Shown here: piece by piece, positions 9,978 to 21,200 of the stretch
Numbering within the stretch: position 1 is the stretch's first letter
Layout: the number at the start of each line of letters is the position of its first letter
NCBI GenBank assembly: GCA_900175165.2
Contig: FWWN02000388.1
Span: forward strand, 344-26,711
Reading direction: 5' to 3'
Length of the DNA: 26,368 nucleotides
Source: Rhizomucor pusillus
Taxonomy: Eukaryota; Mucoromycota; Mucoromycetes; Mucorales; Lichtheimiaceae
Notes under the pieces: model-generated
What the model was told of the DNA's origin: nothing
Database searches by the model: none
Seen by the model: only the letters and a program-made list of their open reading frames with translations
Translations under genes and position numbers: made by a program

Positions 9978-10372
9978 GGAGAAAAAGGGAAATTCGTCCG
10001 CGCGAAGCTAAAGAGAGCAGGGAACACAAAATTAAGGGGTGAGGGCGGGTGAGCTACGTACACCCTTCAGGAACAAGGGCAATATTTAAGAATAATAATG
10101 GATGGGCGATAAGACGACGAATGATGATGATGATGATCGGGGGAAGAGCAAGGGAAACGACAGAAACTAAGAGAAGAGATGCAAATAAAAATGGTAGCAG
10201 CAGCGGCGGCGGCAACAGCACGTCAATCTTTTTATTTAATGAAAATCCGTGTGTGGAGTGTGAAAAGCCCGACGACGACAACAACGGCGACGGCGGAGAA
10301 AGCGGGCAAATGATGTCCTTGTTTCTCTTCTCTAATTATCCTAGTAGTAGCTAAAAACTTGCTCGTTCGTTC
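9978..10372. other. intergenic, no gene seen
   Basis: About 395 bases between the RGS start and the end of the next minus-strand gene. It contains runs of ATG/GAT and GGC/GAC triplets (10120-10145, 10200-10310) that create an open plus-strand frame, but its composition is simple-repeat and it has no recognisable protein features. Confidence 0.55.
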
Positions 10373-11206
10373 TCATGCCCTGATGCAACGGTGTGCCAGG
10401 CCCTGCAGGAAGGGATCAGCTTGGATGACAGCGCGTTCTAATCTGAACGTTCTCCGCTTATACTGCCACACGATCTGGCCACGATGTAAAGGGGAGCTTG
10501 GGATCGTCACGTCCCTGATGGCAGATAACGGTACATCCGTCTGTTTGAATCGGCCTAAGATATTGCACGTTTCAATGCTAATCAACTTGTCATTGTTGAT
10601 TTCGCGCGGGTGTCGTCGCTGCCGTTCTACCGTTTTGATGTCATCGTGCACCGCGAGCTTCGTTACGACGTTGCCTCCGAGCATATGCATCACAACCGAT
10701 GGTAGCAGACAGGCGATGCCCGCTGTTGCGTAGTAATAATAAGAAGAATTTTGAGTTAGACCATGTCTCCCAACTCTAAATAACTCTCGTCTCTCGCTCA
10801 TTCCCGCTTCCTCTCTTTCTCTCACGCTCTCCCTTCTCCTATATCATCCATACCGCATACGAGCCCCATGGGCGCCTGAGTCTGTGTCATGAAACCAATT
10901 GCAGGCACAGCGAACAGCCCGCAACCTGCAAACACCGAAGTAGCCATCTTGTATCTTTGCAGCGTGTGCACCATTGGACCTAGCCCAGTCAGAGCATATG
11001 AATATCGAGCGACGTTTTCGAGTATAGCTTCTTCTTCCATACGCACTTATGTATACGAGCGTCTTGTCGGACTGACCAGGTACCGATCGACTAATCTGGT
11101 TGTTGCCAGTGAAGGGACCTGCCGCTTCCTTCGGTGTTATCCGTGTGCTGTAGTGTACGCATGACCGTGGAATGCTTTTCAGAATGGCAGGTCGCAGCAT
11201 CAGCAT
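10373..11206 (-). CDS. TMEM70/TMEM186-like mitochondrial membrane protein
   Basis: Three exons (11077-11206, 10854-11027, 10373-10722) encode 217 residues. The N terminus MLMLRPAILKSIPRS with CVHYSTR looks like a mitochondrial presequence. Two hydrophobic helices follow (MATSVFAGCGLFAVPAIGF and LVCAGIACLLPSVVMHML) separated by a short loop, then a soluble C-terminal half with the pattern VVTKLAVHD...LISIETCNILGRFKQTDVPLSAI, which resembles TMEM70/TMEM186/TMEM223 proteins of the inner membrane; in animals these aid assembly of respiratory complexes. The first intron is only 49 nt (11028-11076, GTCAGT...AAG); it is needed to reach the frame of exon 2, otherwise the frame is broken. An in-frame ATG lies 42 bases upstream (11248). 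Family call from pattern only. Confidence 0.55.
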
Positions 11207-11395
11207 GTTGGCAACAAGGTGTATATATGTATATATCTGGTAAGCCACAACAGCGTTCAGTTGTCAAGTGGGGTAGATTTTTAACGAGAATGCATGTCCG
11301 AACGTCGTCGCTCATACAATCTCTTTAATTCTCCAGTAATGTACATGGAACAATGACAATAAAAAATGGAGAAACAAAAAGAAAATAATATGGTC

Positions 11396-12941
11396 TTAAA
11401 CTTGTCGCAACTCGTGATCGTTTCCATGCGATGACCGTGAGGTGGTAGCAAACTTGTTTCGTAGTTTATGCCATATCCCTTTCTTTTGTTCGTGCTCTGC
11501 TGCCTGCTCTTGTTCCTTTTTCGGATCTCGACCCAGTTGCGACAGATCGTATTTGCAAAGAGGGCACTCTGCCGCCTTGTTTGTGAGCCATGGGTCTATA
11601 ACGCTCGTTAGTGTTAACCCGTCCCAATTGATAGCTGTTATCTCTTATCATACCAATGCAGTGTTGATGGAATTCGTGATGGCAAGGTAGCTCGCGCACT
11701 ACCTCACCGGTATCAAACTTCTCAAGGCATATGACGCAACCATCATCTTGAGCCTCTGTGGCAGCGATAGATCCACGGAGAGATGGCGGAGACGAGGAAC
11801 TCTTGTCTTCTTGCACTGTACGCAGCGGCAGGTGCTCCAATTGAGATTCTTCCAGCAAGAGTTTACCCATAGGCAACATTTCTGGCGGTGGAGGTATGAG
11901 CCCCAGCTCGACTTGGCGTTGCAATCGCCTGTTTTTCCTCAGCAAGTGACAATGCATAGCAACTAAATTAATACATAGAATTTAGCAATTAGATACATAG
12001 AATGGATATTAATTTAAATACAGTGACTTGCCTGATGTGAGGAACCCGATCCCGAGCAGGACAATCATGATGATGAGCGTGAGTTCCCAGGGATTAGGCC
12101 CACGTGTGCTGCCAGGCAGCATCAAGATACGCACTGCTTGCTGCATTTGGACATTTGCCACAGTGCGCTGAGCCAGCATCGATAATTGGTGGGAGAACTG
12201 GCTGCCTATCCTTGGGTCCACGTAGTACGTTGGTATGGTGATTCCGGAGTCGGCTGGTACACTCTATGTAAATATACAATATCAACAGACGGATGTGCAC
12301 TACATGTTGAGCAAAACGACAGTGAACTACATTCATTATCATTTGTGGTTATTACCATGATATCATCAACGTAATCATTTTCCAGGGGAGGATTCTCGTC
12401 GTACACAATGACGCCTACTGCGCCCTCTTGGTCCTGCGCAATCCGTATTTTCTGCACAAAGGTGCAAGGTCCACCTGCTTTGACAAGCGCTATCCGCGGC
12501 AGCTGCTGTGTATACTCTGCATTGAAGAATAATGCCAAGGACGAGTTGTCTCGGCTACACGTTTCGTTGCGCTCGTAAAGGATACCTCGAAGCCCGCTCC
12601 TGCCCGGCTGCGTAATATTTGGAGCTGGTTGGACGTTCTCATCGTACATGATGGCTGGCACGTCGTTGCTTGTGTGAGCTATGGATGTTGAATTGGCATT
12701 GAGCCACACTACATCTATAATAATGGCATTTATTTTTGTAAGCAAAAAGAAACTTGCTTCACAGTGCATAAAGTTTAAAGAAAAAAATTTCGATATCAGA
12801 GGAAGAGAGAGAGAGAGAGATCTTGCCTTGATTGATAGCTGGATTCGAGAACAGACCGAACAGTGAACAGGTAGCAGGATGGATGAAAAGTATGATCAAG
12901 ATAGTAGTACAATGTACAAGGTAATGCGGTGTAGAACTCAT
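11396..12941 (-). CDS. PA-TM-RING E3 ubiquitin ligase
   Basis: Five exons (12827-12941, 12356-12714, 12032-12263, 11654-11962, 11396-11595) give 404 residues. Order of parts: signal peptide (1-25, hydrophobic LIILFI core), lumenal protease-associated domain (about 60-180, with ALVKAGGPCTFVQKIRIAQ and GVIVYDEN), one membrane span (218-242, LTLIIMIVLLGIGFL), then a cytosolic RING-H2 finger with all eight ligands: C311, C314, C329, H331, H334, C337, C349, C352. Proteins of this plan (RNF13/GRAIL type) sit in endosomal or vacuolar membranes and ubiquitinate membrane cargo through an E2 enzyme. The tail is charged and Gln/Lys-rich. Introns 1 and 3 can only be spliced in frame with GC donors (AAG|GCAAGA at 12827/12826, CAG|GCAAGT at 12032/12031), whereas introns 2 and 4 are GT-AG. 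Confidence 0.88.
11963..12031 (-). other. GC-AG intron (PA-TM-RING intron 3)
   Basis: 69-nt intron whose donor reads CAG|GCAAGT, the strong consensus of GC-AG introns. A nearby GT four bases downstream would shift the membrane span out of frame with the RING exon; the GC site keeps it. Confidence 0.7.
12715..12826 (-). other. GC-AG intron (PA-TM-RING intron 1)
   Basis: 112-nt intron with donor AAG|GCAAGA and acceptor TTATAG. It joins the signal-peptide exon to the PA domain in frame; no GT donor in the vicinity does so. Confidence 0.65.
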
Positions 12942-13680
12942 ATAAATATGTATGTATACAATGACTGATGCGATGACGATGATGTGTGGTAAATATCGAA
13001 AAGTGAAAAAGAAGAGAAAAAGGAGGGGGGAAGGACAGGTCAAGTAGAGATCGGTCGAGTCCGTATCATCATGTTCACAATTTCTTTTTNNNNNNNNNNN
13101 NNNNNNNNNNNNNNNNNNNNNNATGTCCAGTTTGGTACCTGCTTTTCTTAGGAGTAAGAAGTGTTACGGCTGAGTGAAAGTTGGGAAATACACAACGACG
13201 ACGTGTTGACTTGCTGCTGGTGGTGGTGGAAAGGTCTTTTTAGCTTAAGTTGCAATGCGGTCCAGGTCCATCCCGAGCCGTACCCGAACATCTGCGTACA
13301 TGCACACGTATATATTCTAACATTCTACTACATGTATGCCAAGGAGTCATTGTAGTTAAGGATAGACGAGTTAGGGGGTGGAATTGGCCAACAATGGGAA
13401 TTTGGAAGGAGAAACTAATCTTCCTCCTTCCTTTCGCGAAGGATCCCTGACTATTTTTTCCTTGTTCTTCTCAATTCCTCAGAGTAGAATAGAAAGAAAA
13501 GCGCGCTAATTGTTTCGCGGTGGGGCAATTACCAGGACAGAAAGTATGCATCCATCCCTTTCTTCTGTTTCGGAGATTGACGAAGCATGACGGACAATGG
13601 GTTGGGTGTATGGGTGGGTTGACAGCTGACATTATTCGTTCTTCTTTCTTTTCTGTCAATTGCTATTTATTCCGGGAGCC
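12942..13680. other. intergenic region with assembly gap
   Basis: Promoter space between the divergent PA-TM-RING and DUF202 genes. It contains a 33-base run of N at 13090-13122. I see no gene, tRNA or repeat of note in the known bases; short open frames lack protein character. Confidence 0.6.
13090..13122. other. assembly gap (run of N)
   Basis: 33 consecutive undetermined bases. The true length may differ from 33. Confidence 0.99.
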
Positions 13681-14201
13681 ATGGAAACCAAACGCTTCAG
13701 TCTCTGCAACAACGAGCACTGCTGCAAGACATTCAACTACCTTGACCTGCTTACGGTCCACACCGTAGTCGACGGTCCTGATCCGAGAGATCACTTTGCA
13801 AATGAGCGCAACTTGTTGACCTGGCTGCGCACGGGCCTCACACTGGCACTTGTAGGCAAGTAGCAGTGTGGGAAAATTTACAATATTGTTGTTTGTTAAT
13901 CGACCCAACAACAAGAACAACAGGGTTCATGACCTTGCTAGATCTGCAAACAAAGATCTTTGCACCGGCCAAATCGTTACCGTGGACAGATCGGGAGGAT
14001 ACACTTCTCGTGCACATTGTCTCGTATATGTTCATCGGCCTGGGGATCAGCAGCATATTGGTCGCAATATCGGTTTATTTCAAAAACCTAAATCAGATCG
14101 TAAATCGCAACTTGGTAGTCAGTCAGGGCTGGGGAGGTTATACAATGGCGTTCGTAATCATGTTCTTTGTGGTATTCGTGATGGCGGCAGCGTTGACGTA
14201 A
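13681..14201 (+). CDS. DUF202 family membrane protein
   Basis: Two exons (13681-13855, 13924-14201) give 150 residues. A hydrophilic N-terminal segment with several Cys (CNNEHCC) is followed by DHFANERNLLTWLRTGLTLALVGF, which is the DUF202 signature (the 'R-LLAWLRT-L-L---GF' block), and by two more membrane spans (HIVSYMFIGLGISSILVAI and the C-terminal YTMAFVIMFFVVFVMAAAL). Three spans and this signature are also found in the membrane part of vacuolar transporter chaperone (VTC) proteins, but no SPX or catalytic polyphosphate domain is present, so the function is unknown. The intron uses a GC donor (TAG|GCAAGT at 13855/13856): the frame across WLRTGL...GFMTLLDL is kept only with this site. 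The stop is 11 bases from the stop of the convergent TPR gene. Confidence 0.8.
13856..13923 (+). other. GC-AG intron (DUF202 gene)
   Basis: 68-nt intron with donor TAG|GCAAGT and acceptor CAACAG. The alternative GT sites three bases before (CTT|GTAGGC) and four bases after both lead to a stop or wrong frame in the second exon. Confidence 0.75.
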
Positions 14202-14212
14202 CGAACTGTATA

Positions 14213-15016
14213 TCATGCTTTTTTCTTGTCATTTGAAAACATACCCCAGTACGCCGACTTGACCTCAGCGTTCGCCTTCTTCTCCTCCTGCTTGACTTTA
14301 GCTAGTTCCTGCTTCACTAGCGTATCTGCACATTTTTTTTTAAAAAAGAATTACTACATATTGTTCTTGTTTTTCTTCTCTGCATATAGATAATAAAACA
14401 CATCCTCACCATCCGGATTTCTAGCAAGTACTTGGTCTAGCAAAGGCTTTGCCTTTTCAAAGTCACCGAGCCGTACGTACGCTTGCCCCATTCGAAACTT
14501 TGATTTGAGGTTCTCTGGATCCAGCGCAGACGCCTAGCATGCAACATTGGTAAACCATATGCAGTCTATCAATCTCCTTCTTTTACCTTTTTTGCAGAAT
14601 CCAGGGCACGGTCCCATTTCTCCTGCTTGGCAAGGGCAGCTTTCAAAAACATACAGTCAGCTTTGAACCCGCTTCGAGTTTTGCAGCCGTTACCTGCCAT
14701 GTTGTTGTATATCATGACTTGCTGACTCTCTGACCGCTGCTTCAAGTCTCCCTCGGGATGCATACCGCCCACGGAACGCAGGTGCAGCAGCGCGCTGTAG
14801 TAGCTCGAAAGCGCTGCAGTTTGACATTTAGTTCATCAATGTTCTCCATCACCCTGCTCTGGCAGATTCGTAGCATTTACCTGCTTTCAAATCGCCACTT
14901 TTGAAAGCCGCGTTCCCTTGCTCTCGAAACTCGACGCCTTTTTGGAACGTTTCTTCTGGAGTCATTAACGGTAGTGCTGCGGAGAGGGAGGATGCATTGC
15001 CCTTTGTCCCACCCAT
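14213..15016 (-). CDS. TPR protein, TTC9-like
   Basis: Four exons (14881-15016, 14587-14813, 14410-14533, 14213-14325) give 199 residues. Three tetratricopeptide repeats are visible: FREQGNAAFKSGDLKAALSS, a middle repeat around YNNMA...ADCMFLKAALAKQ with WDRALDSAKKAS, and SKFRMGQAYVRLGDFEKAKP. The tail LAKVKQEEKKANAEVKSAYW then GMF matches the C-terminal helix that ends the TPR domain of TTC9 proteins and of large FKBP immunophilins. It is too short to hold an FKBP domain. TPR proteins of this sort bind Hsp90 or Hsp70 tails or other partners; a chaperone-linked adaptor role in the cytosol is likely but not shown. The start at 15016 was chosen over an in-frame ATG at 15118, which would add an unlikely leader. 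A 33-nt GT...AG segment inside exon 2 (14661-14693) interrupts the second repeat and may be an extra tiny intron. Confidence 0.78.
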
Positions 15017-15238
15017 CAGTCGAATATTCCATACATTTCCCGCGCCAGCGTGTATATGAAACAAAATGGGTTTATTTCTCTTCCTCTTATTATCATAAAA
15101 AGAATGAGGATGATGCAAGAAAAATGTTAAAAAATGTACAAATGGGATGTATACATGATAAGAAGAAAAAAAAAGTAAGATGGAAAGGGTGGGTGCATGA
15201 AATGAAGAAAGACATGGAAGAGTAAGAAAGAAAGAGAG

Positions 15239-15266
15239 GTGTGTGTGTGTGTGTGTGCGTGTGTGA
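15239..15266 (+). repeat. (GT)n microsatellite
   Basis: Alternating G and T with one C interruption, in the 269-base spacer between the TPR gene and the 3' end of the histidine kinase gene. Confidence 0.85.
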
Positions 15267-15285
15267 GATAGAGAATGTATATGGG

Positions 15286-18200
15286 TTACTGTAATGGAAG
15301 CAGAGTACGGAGAATGGATGCCAGCTGTTTTGGAATGAGAGGTTTTGTGAGGTATCCATCCATACCCGCATTAACGCACGTATCGCGCGCTGATATCTGG
15401 ACATCGGCAGTGAGTGCAATGATGGGCAACCTGCTACCGTTTGATGTTTGCTCTTGTTCCAGTTTTCTAATTTGCCGCGTTGCTTCTATACCGTCGCATT
15501 TCGGCATGTGGTGGTCAAAAAATCCAATGAAAAAGTATCCTGAAGGTCGTTGTTGCCATATCTTTACAGCTTCTTCGCCGTTGTTGGCGCTTTCAACTAC
15601 GAATCCCATCTTTTCCAGCTGCTTCCTGAGCAATTTCTGCGCAACCATGTTGTCTTCGGCAATCAACACAGGCTTTCCTTTGAAACGAGCCAGCTCGGTG
15701 CTGTGAAAGTGATCGATCATCTTTGTACTAGAGGAAGGAGTAGAATGGATAAAAACGGGCGGCGGTGATTGCGGTAGCTGTTCTTGCTGTTGTTGATGGC
15801 TATTTCGCGGTTGATTAACAACCTGCTCGAGAATTCGCAGCAGTTTCAGCCTGCGAGCCGGTTTGGCCATTTTGACTATTCTGCCGCGTCGATCAGATGC
15901 AGAGTTGATTGCTTCGGCTGCTATCTTGTGACCCTCTGTAGCGGGTGTGTACAGCAGAATGATATTCAACTTGCACTCTGGATCGTCATCCACGCTTTGC
16001 AGCTGCTGTGTGATGTAACTTCCTGGCATCGGTGGTATATCCAGCAGCAAGATATCGTGTCGTTCCTGGAGCGCCTGCGCTATAGCGTGATGCATATCCG
16101 TAGTTGTTCTCTTCAATTTCAAATCCGGCAAAAGAGACCGGAGCATGTTGGCTGTAGCATCGCGCGGTGTGGCGAGCATGATACTCTTCTGTCGCAGAGA
16201 GTGGCCAGCCGTGGGGCGCGTATCCTCTTCACGCTCTCGATCAGCTTTTTTGACCTTGACAGTGAACCAAAAGTTGGACCCCTTGTTGGCTTCTGACACG
16301 ACGCCGATGGTGCCGCTCATGAGCCGCACAAGCTGCAAACAGATAGATAATCCAAGGCCGGTGCCACCGTACATTCTTGTTGTGCTTCCGTCCACTTGAG
16401 AGAACGGTACAAACAGATTTCGCTGCTGCTCAGGGTGGATGCCAATACCGCTATCGATGACTTCAAACTTGAGACGAACGCTGTCGCCCTCATCTTCTTC
16501 TAGACCGCACTTTATGACAACACCGCCTTCGTGCGTAAACTTGATGGCGTTTCCAAGCAAGTTGGTTAGCACCTGGCGTAGGCGCGAGGAATCGCCGATA
16601 ACCGTTTCGGGCACATGTGGATCAACAATGTAAGCGAGTTCCAGGCCTTTGCGGGCTGCGAGCGAGCTGAGAATCTCAAATGTATCTGCTAACAGTTCCT
16701 CAACAACTAAAGGACCGAGGTCAAGCACGACCTTGCCTGCCTCCAGTTTTGAAAAGTTCAAGAGGTCATCTGGTTCATCGAATTTTTTTCAGTTAGGACC
16801 AATTGAATATATATCTTTTTATCTTTCTGTTTCTTCTTACCGATGATTTTGAGCAGCATCTCGCAGCTTTCTTTGGCAGTGTGCACGATATCCTGTTGCT
16901 CAGCATCCAGCGATGTTTCGGAAAGCAACGAGATCATGCCGTAGAAACCAGAAAATGGCGTGCGCAATTCGTGGGACATGTTTGCCAAAAAGTCGGCCTT
17001 GAGCTTCATGGCACGTAGCGCAGCTTCCTTGCTCTTTCGTGCTTCTTCTAAAGCTGCCTTTTGGTTCTCGATCATCATGACGTTCGCGTACGTTACTTTC
17101 TGGATACTCTTGAACAGCAGCGCGTTCGTCACCGAAATGCCGATTTGCTGTGACAAGAGGTTGAGCACAACTTCGTGCCTGGCTGTGAGAGCTCCAAGCG
17201 CGCCTTCAATGTAAATGCAGCCGACGATGGCCGACTTGTGCTTGATGGGTACACAGATAACGCACTTGGCTGTCGACGATGAAAAGTCTGAAAATCGAGG
17301 ATCCCGCTGGACGTCGGGTACAAGGATGGATTCTTGCGTGTGGATAGCGTACTGCGCAACTCTCGACACCAAACTGTCTCCTTCTTCGCTTAGCAGCTTA
17401 GGTGTTTTGAAGATCTCGCAGCCGTCCGTTTGTGAACCTTGTCCCATGAGATAAAACGATGTATTTTCCTTGATAATGATCACGCCAGACTCTGCACCCG
17501 AATTTTCGAGAATGATACCCAGCATTTGCTCCATCAGCAGCTCAAAGTTCATTTCGCTCGAGATAACTTGGGAGCTCTTGAGAATGGAGGCGAGATCCAC
17601 GACATCAAGCGTCAAAAGCGTCTCTTCAGGCGATGCCTGCGTCGCAGTCGTGCTAGTGACATCTACAGAGTATGGTTCGGAAAGATTGATATCGCCGAAC
17701 GAGTCACTGCGTGGACTGATAACATGCATTTCTGTCTGTGTCTCTGCATGCTTGCTAGCAAGTGGCGACTTTGAGGAAGGATTCTGCAAATTATGCCGAG
17801 TCTCGAGCTGGTCTGCCTTGCCGTAGCAGCCTAGATGTCGATAATCGTTGATCGCCTTTTCAATAAGCAAGATACCAACGTGCCGAGATCCAGTGCGCAT
17901 GTAATATTCGCCAGCAAATTCGTACATGATAGCTGTTTCCAATCCCCACTGATTGCTTTTAGCCTGCTCGATCGCCAAGTCATACAATTGCTGGGTTTTA
18001 AGAACGTCTGGTGTGAAAGATGATAACTCTGCATCGATGAGAGATACAAACATCCCCAGATTGGCAGGTCTAATCGAATTCATTTCTCGTTAGCAACAAA
18101 CATTGTTAACATATCATGCACTTAATAGACTTACGAATGCTGCGCCCATTCATAGAGAGTGTTGCGGTGGGTTCGTACTATCTCTAGATAAGATTCTTGA

Positions 18201-21200
18201 TTGCCTTTACCGCCACGTACTAAGCGAACCATGGCAAGGCAGTGGAAGAACAGCATCAGATGCGTGTGTCTGTGAGCGGGCTGCATATCTGCCAGCTGCG
18301 TGTACTCGCGACCGATGCGGTACGCCACTTCATCGTATCCATAAAGGACAAGAGTGATGAGTTTCAGAGCAAAATGCCAGTAAATCGGCAATCCTGAGTC
18401 TGGGTTTTGTTGATATATTTCGACAACAAACGATGATTCTTCAAAATCCTTGTCATCGAAAATGCCGTGTTCAGTCAGATATGTCTTTCCCTGGAAAGCA
18501 AGAATGGTTCGGATAACGCTTGTCACTAGAGCAGATGCTCCTACAGATCCGCTCCAACTTGTGAGCTCATCGAGGCACAGTTTCGCTTCCCGTAATGTAT
18601 CGGACATGTGCTCGCCGCAGAGAAACATATTCATAACGATGTAAAGGTGAGAGAAAGTGGCGTAGATCCTATCGCCGCCGAGAAGGCTCTGCTTGAGCGA
18701 CTGGCGGAACATGGGTAGAGAGTCCCTGTAGTGATATTTCCAGGAGCTGAGGAAGGAGCCGTACAAGCATCTTGCTCTCGCCGACTCTGAGTTGCCGCCG
18801 TACTTGTCACAGAGGGAGATGCCCACTTCGCCGATCTGCTGTCCAAACTCGTACGCTTTAAAAAGTTGCATTGCTGCCACGCCAAAAAAGACAAAGCCGA
18901 CGCCAGTCGTAGGGGTTGCTCCGTCCTTTAGGGTTTTCTGAACAAACGCGGCACCGGCCGACAGAATCGCCTTGTTGTCACTCATCCAAAACGCCCACAG
19001 ACATATCTCTTCCAGTATCGACAGTCTCGTCCGGATAAGGCGGTCGTCGCAGACAGGCAAATCGGATAGCTTTTCTAGACCAACCTTCAGCACCTCGTCC
19101 CGAGTTGCTTCGTATACCTGACGTAATTGTTCATCTGACAAGTCTAGCTCGAGGCTATCCAGTCCAAGCTCAGCGAGGCACTCTAGCAACGTTGTCGACT
19201 CCTTTTGATGCTCTTTGCGTGAAAAGTAGTAGCGGTGCTGGATGCGATAAGCGGCTGCCCTGTCGATGGCCGATTTGGCATTCTTGAAAATGGTTGCCAA
19301 CAGTTTTGGTGTCACGTCAGATCCAATGAACCAGGACACTTCTGCCAGCCGCGTGTAAATGTGTAACGTCTCCTGATACTTGCTGTCGTATCCATCAGTC
19401 CATGCATTGGTAGACAGGAGTTCCTCGGCACCGGCGTAGTATGAATACGCTAATCCGTGTGCACCGCTAGCATATGCCTTGTCACCTGCCTGCACCAGCA
19501 CTGCGCGGTGCCGGGCTTTCCGGTCAAATGCTTTGATGAGTCGAATAGCTGCCTTCAAATGATCCGCTACCCAGAACGAATCTACGTTGGAAGTCTTATC
19601 CATAAAATGCAGAGCAATCTTGAGATGCAGCATTTCTCTCCGTTCAGGTTTTGCGAGCATCATTGCTGCTTGTGAGTATCGGTCGTGGCTAAATCCAAAT
19701 TCGTCGTTCGAAAATGCTTCGATAAATCCTTGCTGCAGCGCTGACTGAAGGCCATTGATGGCGTCAACTTGTCGTGTCATATCAAAAGGACCTCCTTCTT
19801 TGAAGGGCGACGTCGAAGCGGGCGAGAAGTCCTCGTCGCCTTCGTTGTCGCTGTCGATTTCCTCGTTCTCGCAGTCGAGCATAAGATGTCGCACAGTCTC
19901 GAACGAAAAGTTGTTGCCGAGAAATGAAGCCCACTTTAAAAAGCGCCGGCCATCGCGAGGCAGTTCTTTCAGACGTCGTACCAGAAACTCAACGTCAATG
20001 TCGGCATTTTTTTCGCCCATCTCGTTCAACAGCGCCTTTTCAATCTCTTGCAGATTGTATTCCCATCTACCTTGCTCCCAAGTGAAGTAGATAAAGCCTT
20101 TCTTTACCAGAGTTGCAAGGAGCTGGTTCGCATAGAATGGATTGCCGCGTGTCTTTTGATAAATAAAGTCTACCAATGGCGCCAAAAGAACAGTATCGAT
20201 GTCGCGATGGCGATGCATGCAAGTCCGCACTAGATCCATAAGCGCCTGCTGATCCAGATTCTCGAGTTGCACATAGCTGACCACTGCACCGTCGTTGTTG
20301 AGCAAATTGGAAACCGCATCTGAAACTTCCTCTTTGCGGTACGTCACTATCACTAGAAAGTTGATCTTTGCCAAGATCAAGGTTTCCAAAAGCTCCAACG
20401 ATGCTTCGTCTAATTAAAGAGTAATTAATTAGTATTGTCATATTAACAGTGCGGTTTCCCAAATCTTACCTGCTTGATGGAGATCTTCCAAGAACTGAGA
20501 GTAAACACGAAAAGTCAGAAAGAAAAGAAGAAAAAAAAATTATTCTTTTCTGTCACGCTCCCTCTTCACTTACCAGCGTCAGAAACTTGAATTGGGCCAT
20601 GACAAGGAATATCTCCTTGAACGTCGAATGGAAGCGCGTTCTGTTTTCATTGCCTCCGGTTTCAATATCCATCGAGCATGCTGCGAGCGAGTTCTCTCCA
20701 AGCACTGTGCGTAGTTCTGGAACGTTATCGAGCAGCAATGTCGGAAGCTGGGCGATGGCTTGCGGGCCAAGCTGGTCCTTGAGCATTCGAGAAAATCGAT
20801 CCAGTTCTGACACGGATTCTGTAAGGATGTTTCGCAGAAAAATGCTCAGGCAGCGCAGAATACAGCCGTACGGCGTCGGATTGCGATGATCAAATTTGGC
20901 AATAGCAATGTATCCGTAATCTCGCGCAAATTGCTGCAGATTGCGCACCAGTGTTGACTTACCAACTCCACCGTTACCGTAGATCGCTACAACTTCCGTG
21001 GGTCGCTTGAACGCTGCTGCGCTGTTGCTGTTGCGTTTATTGTTATTGCTCACGCGTCGCAGCGAGGAGGCAGCATCGTGCTTATGCCTATCATGCGATT
21101 TACGGCGTTTTAGCGGTGATGCCACGATGTTGCTGCTGACTCTTGGATGGCGGGTACGGTGGCCGCATAAATGCGCAGTTCGTCGGATAATAGCGTTAAT

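Noticed and set aside
10049..10354. Plus-strand open frame with Met, Asn, Gly and Asp runs
   Set aside because: Built from simple triplet repeats, with no family features or splice context.
11028..11056. 29-nt GT...AG intron in the TMEM70-like gene (starting GTATAC)
   Set aside because: Removing it leaves the exon 2 reading frame wrong and meets a stop; the 49-nt alternative keeps the frame.
13681..14201. VTC1-type polyphosphate polymerase subunit
   Set aside because: The DUF202 signature is shared, but the Cys-rich N terminus and lack of other VTC features make the specific name unsafe.
14213..15016. FKBP-type peptidyl-prolyl isomerase
   Set aside because: The TPR tail resembles that of large FKBPs, but there is no room for, and no trace of, an FKBP domain.
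15784..16296. Plus-strand open frame opposite the histidine kinase
   Set aside because: Shadow of the long coding exon; no protein features of its own.
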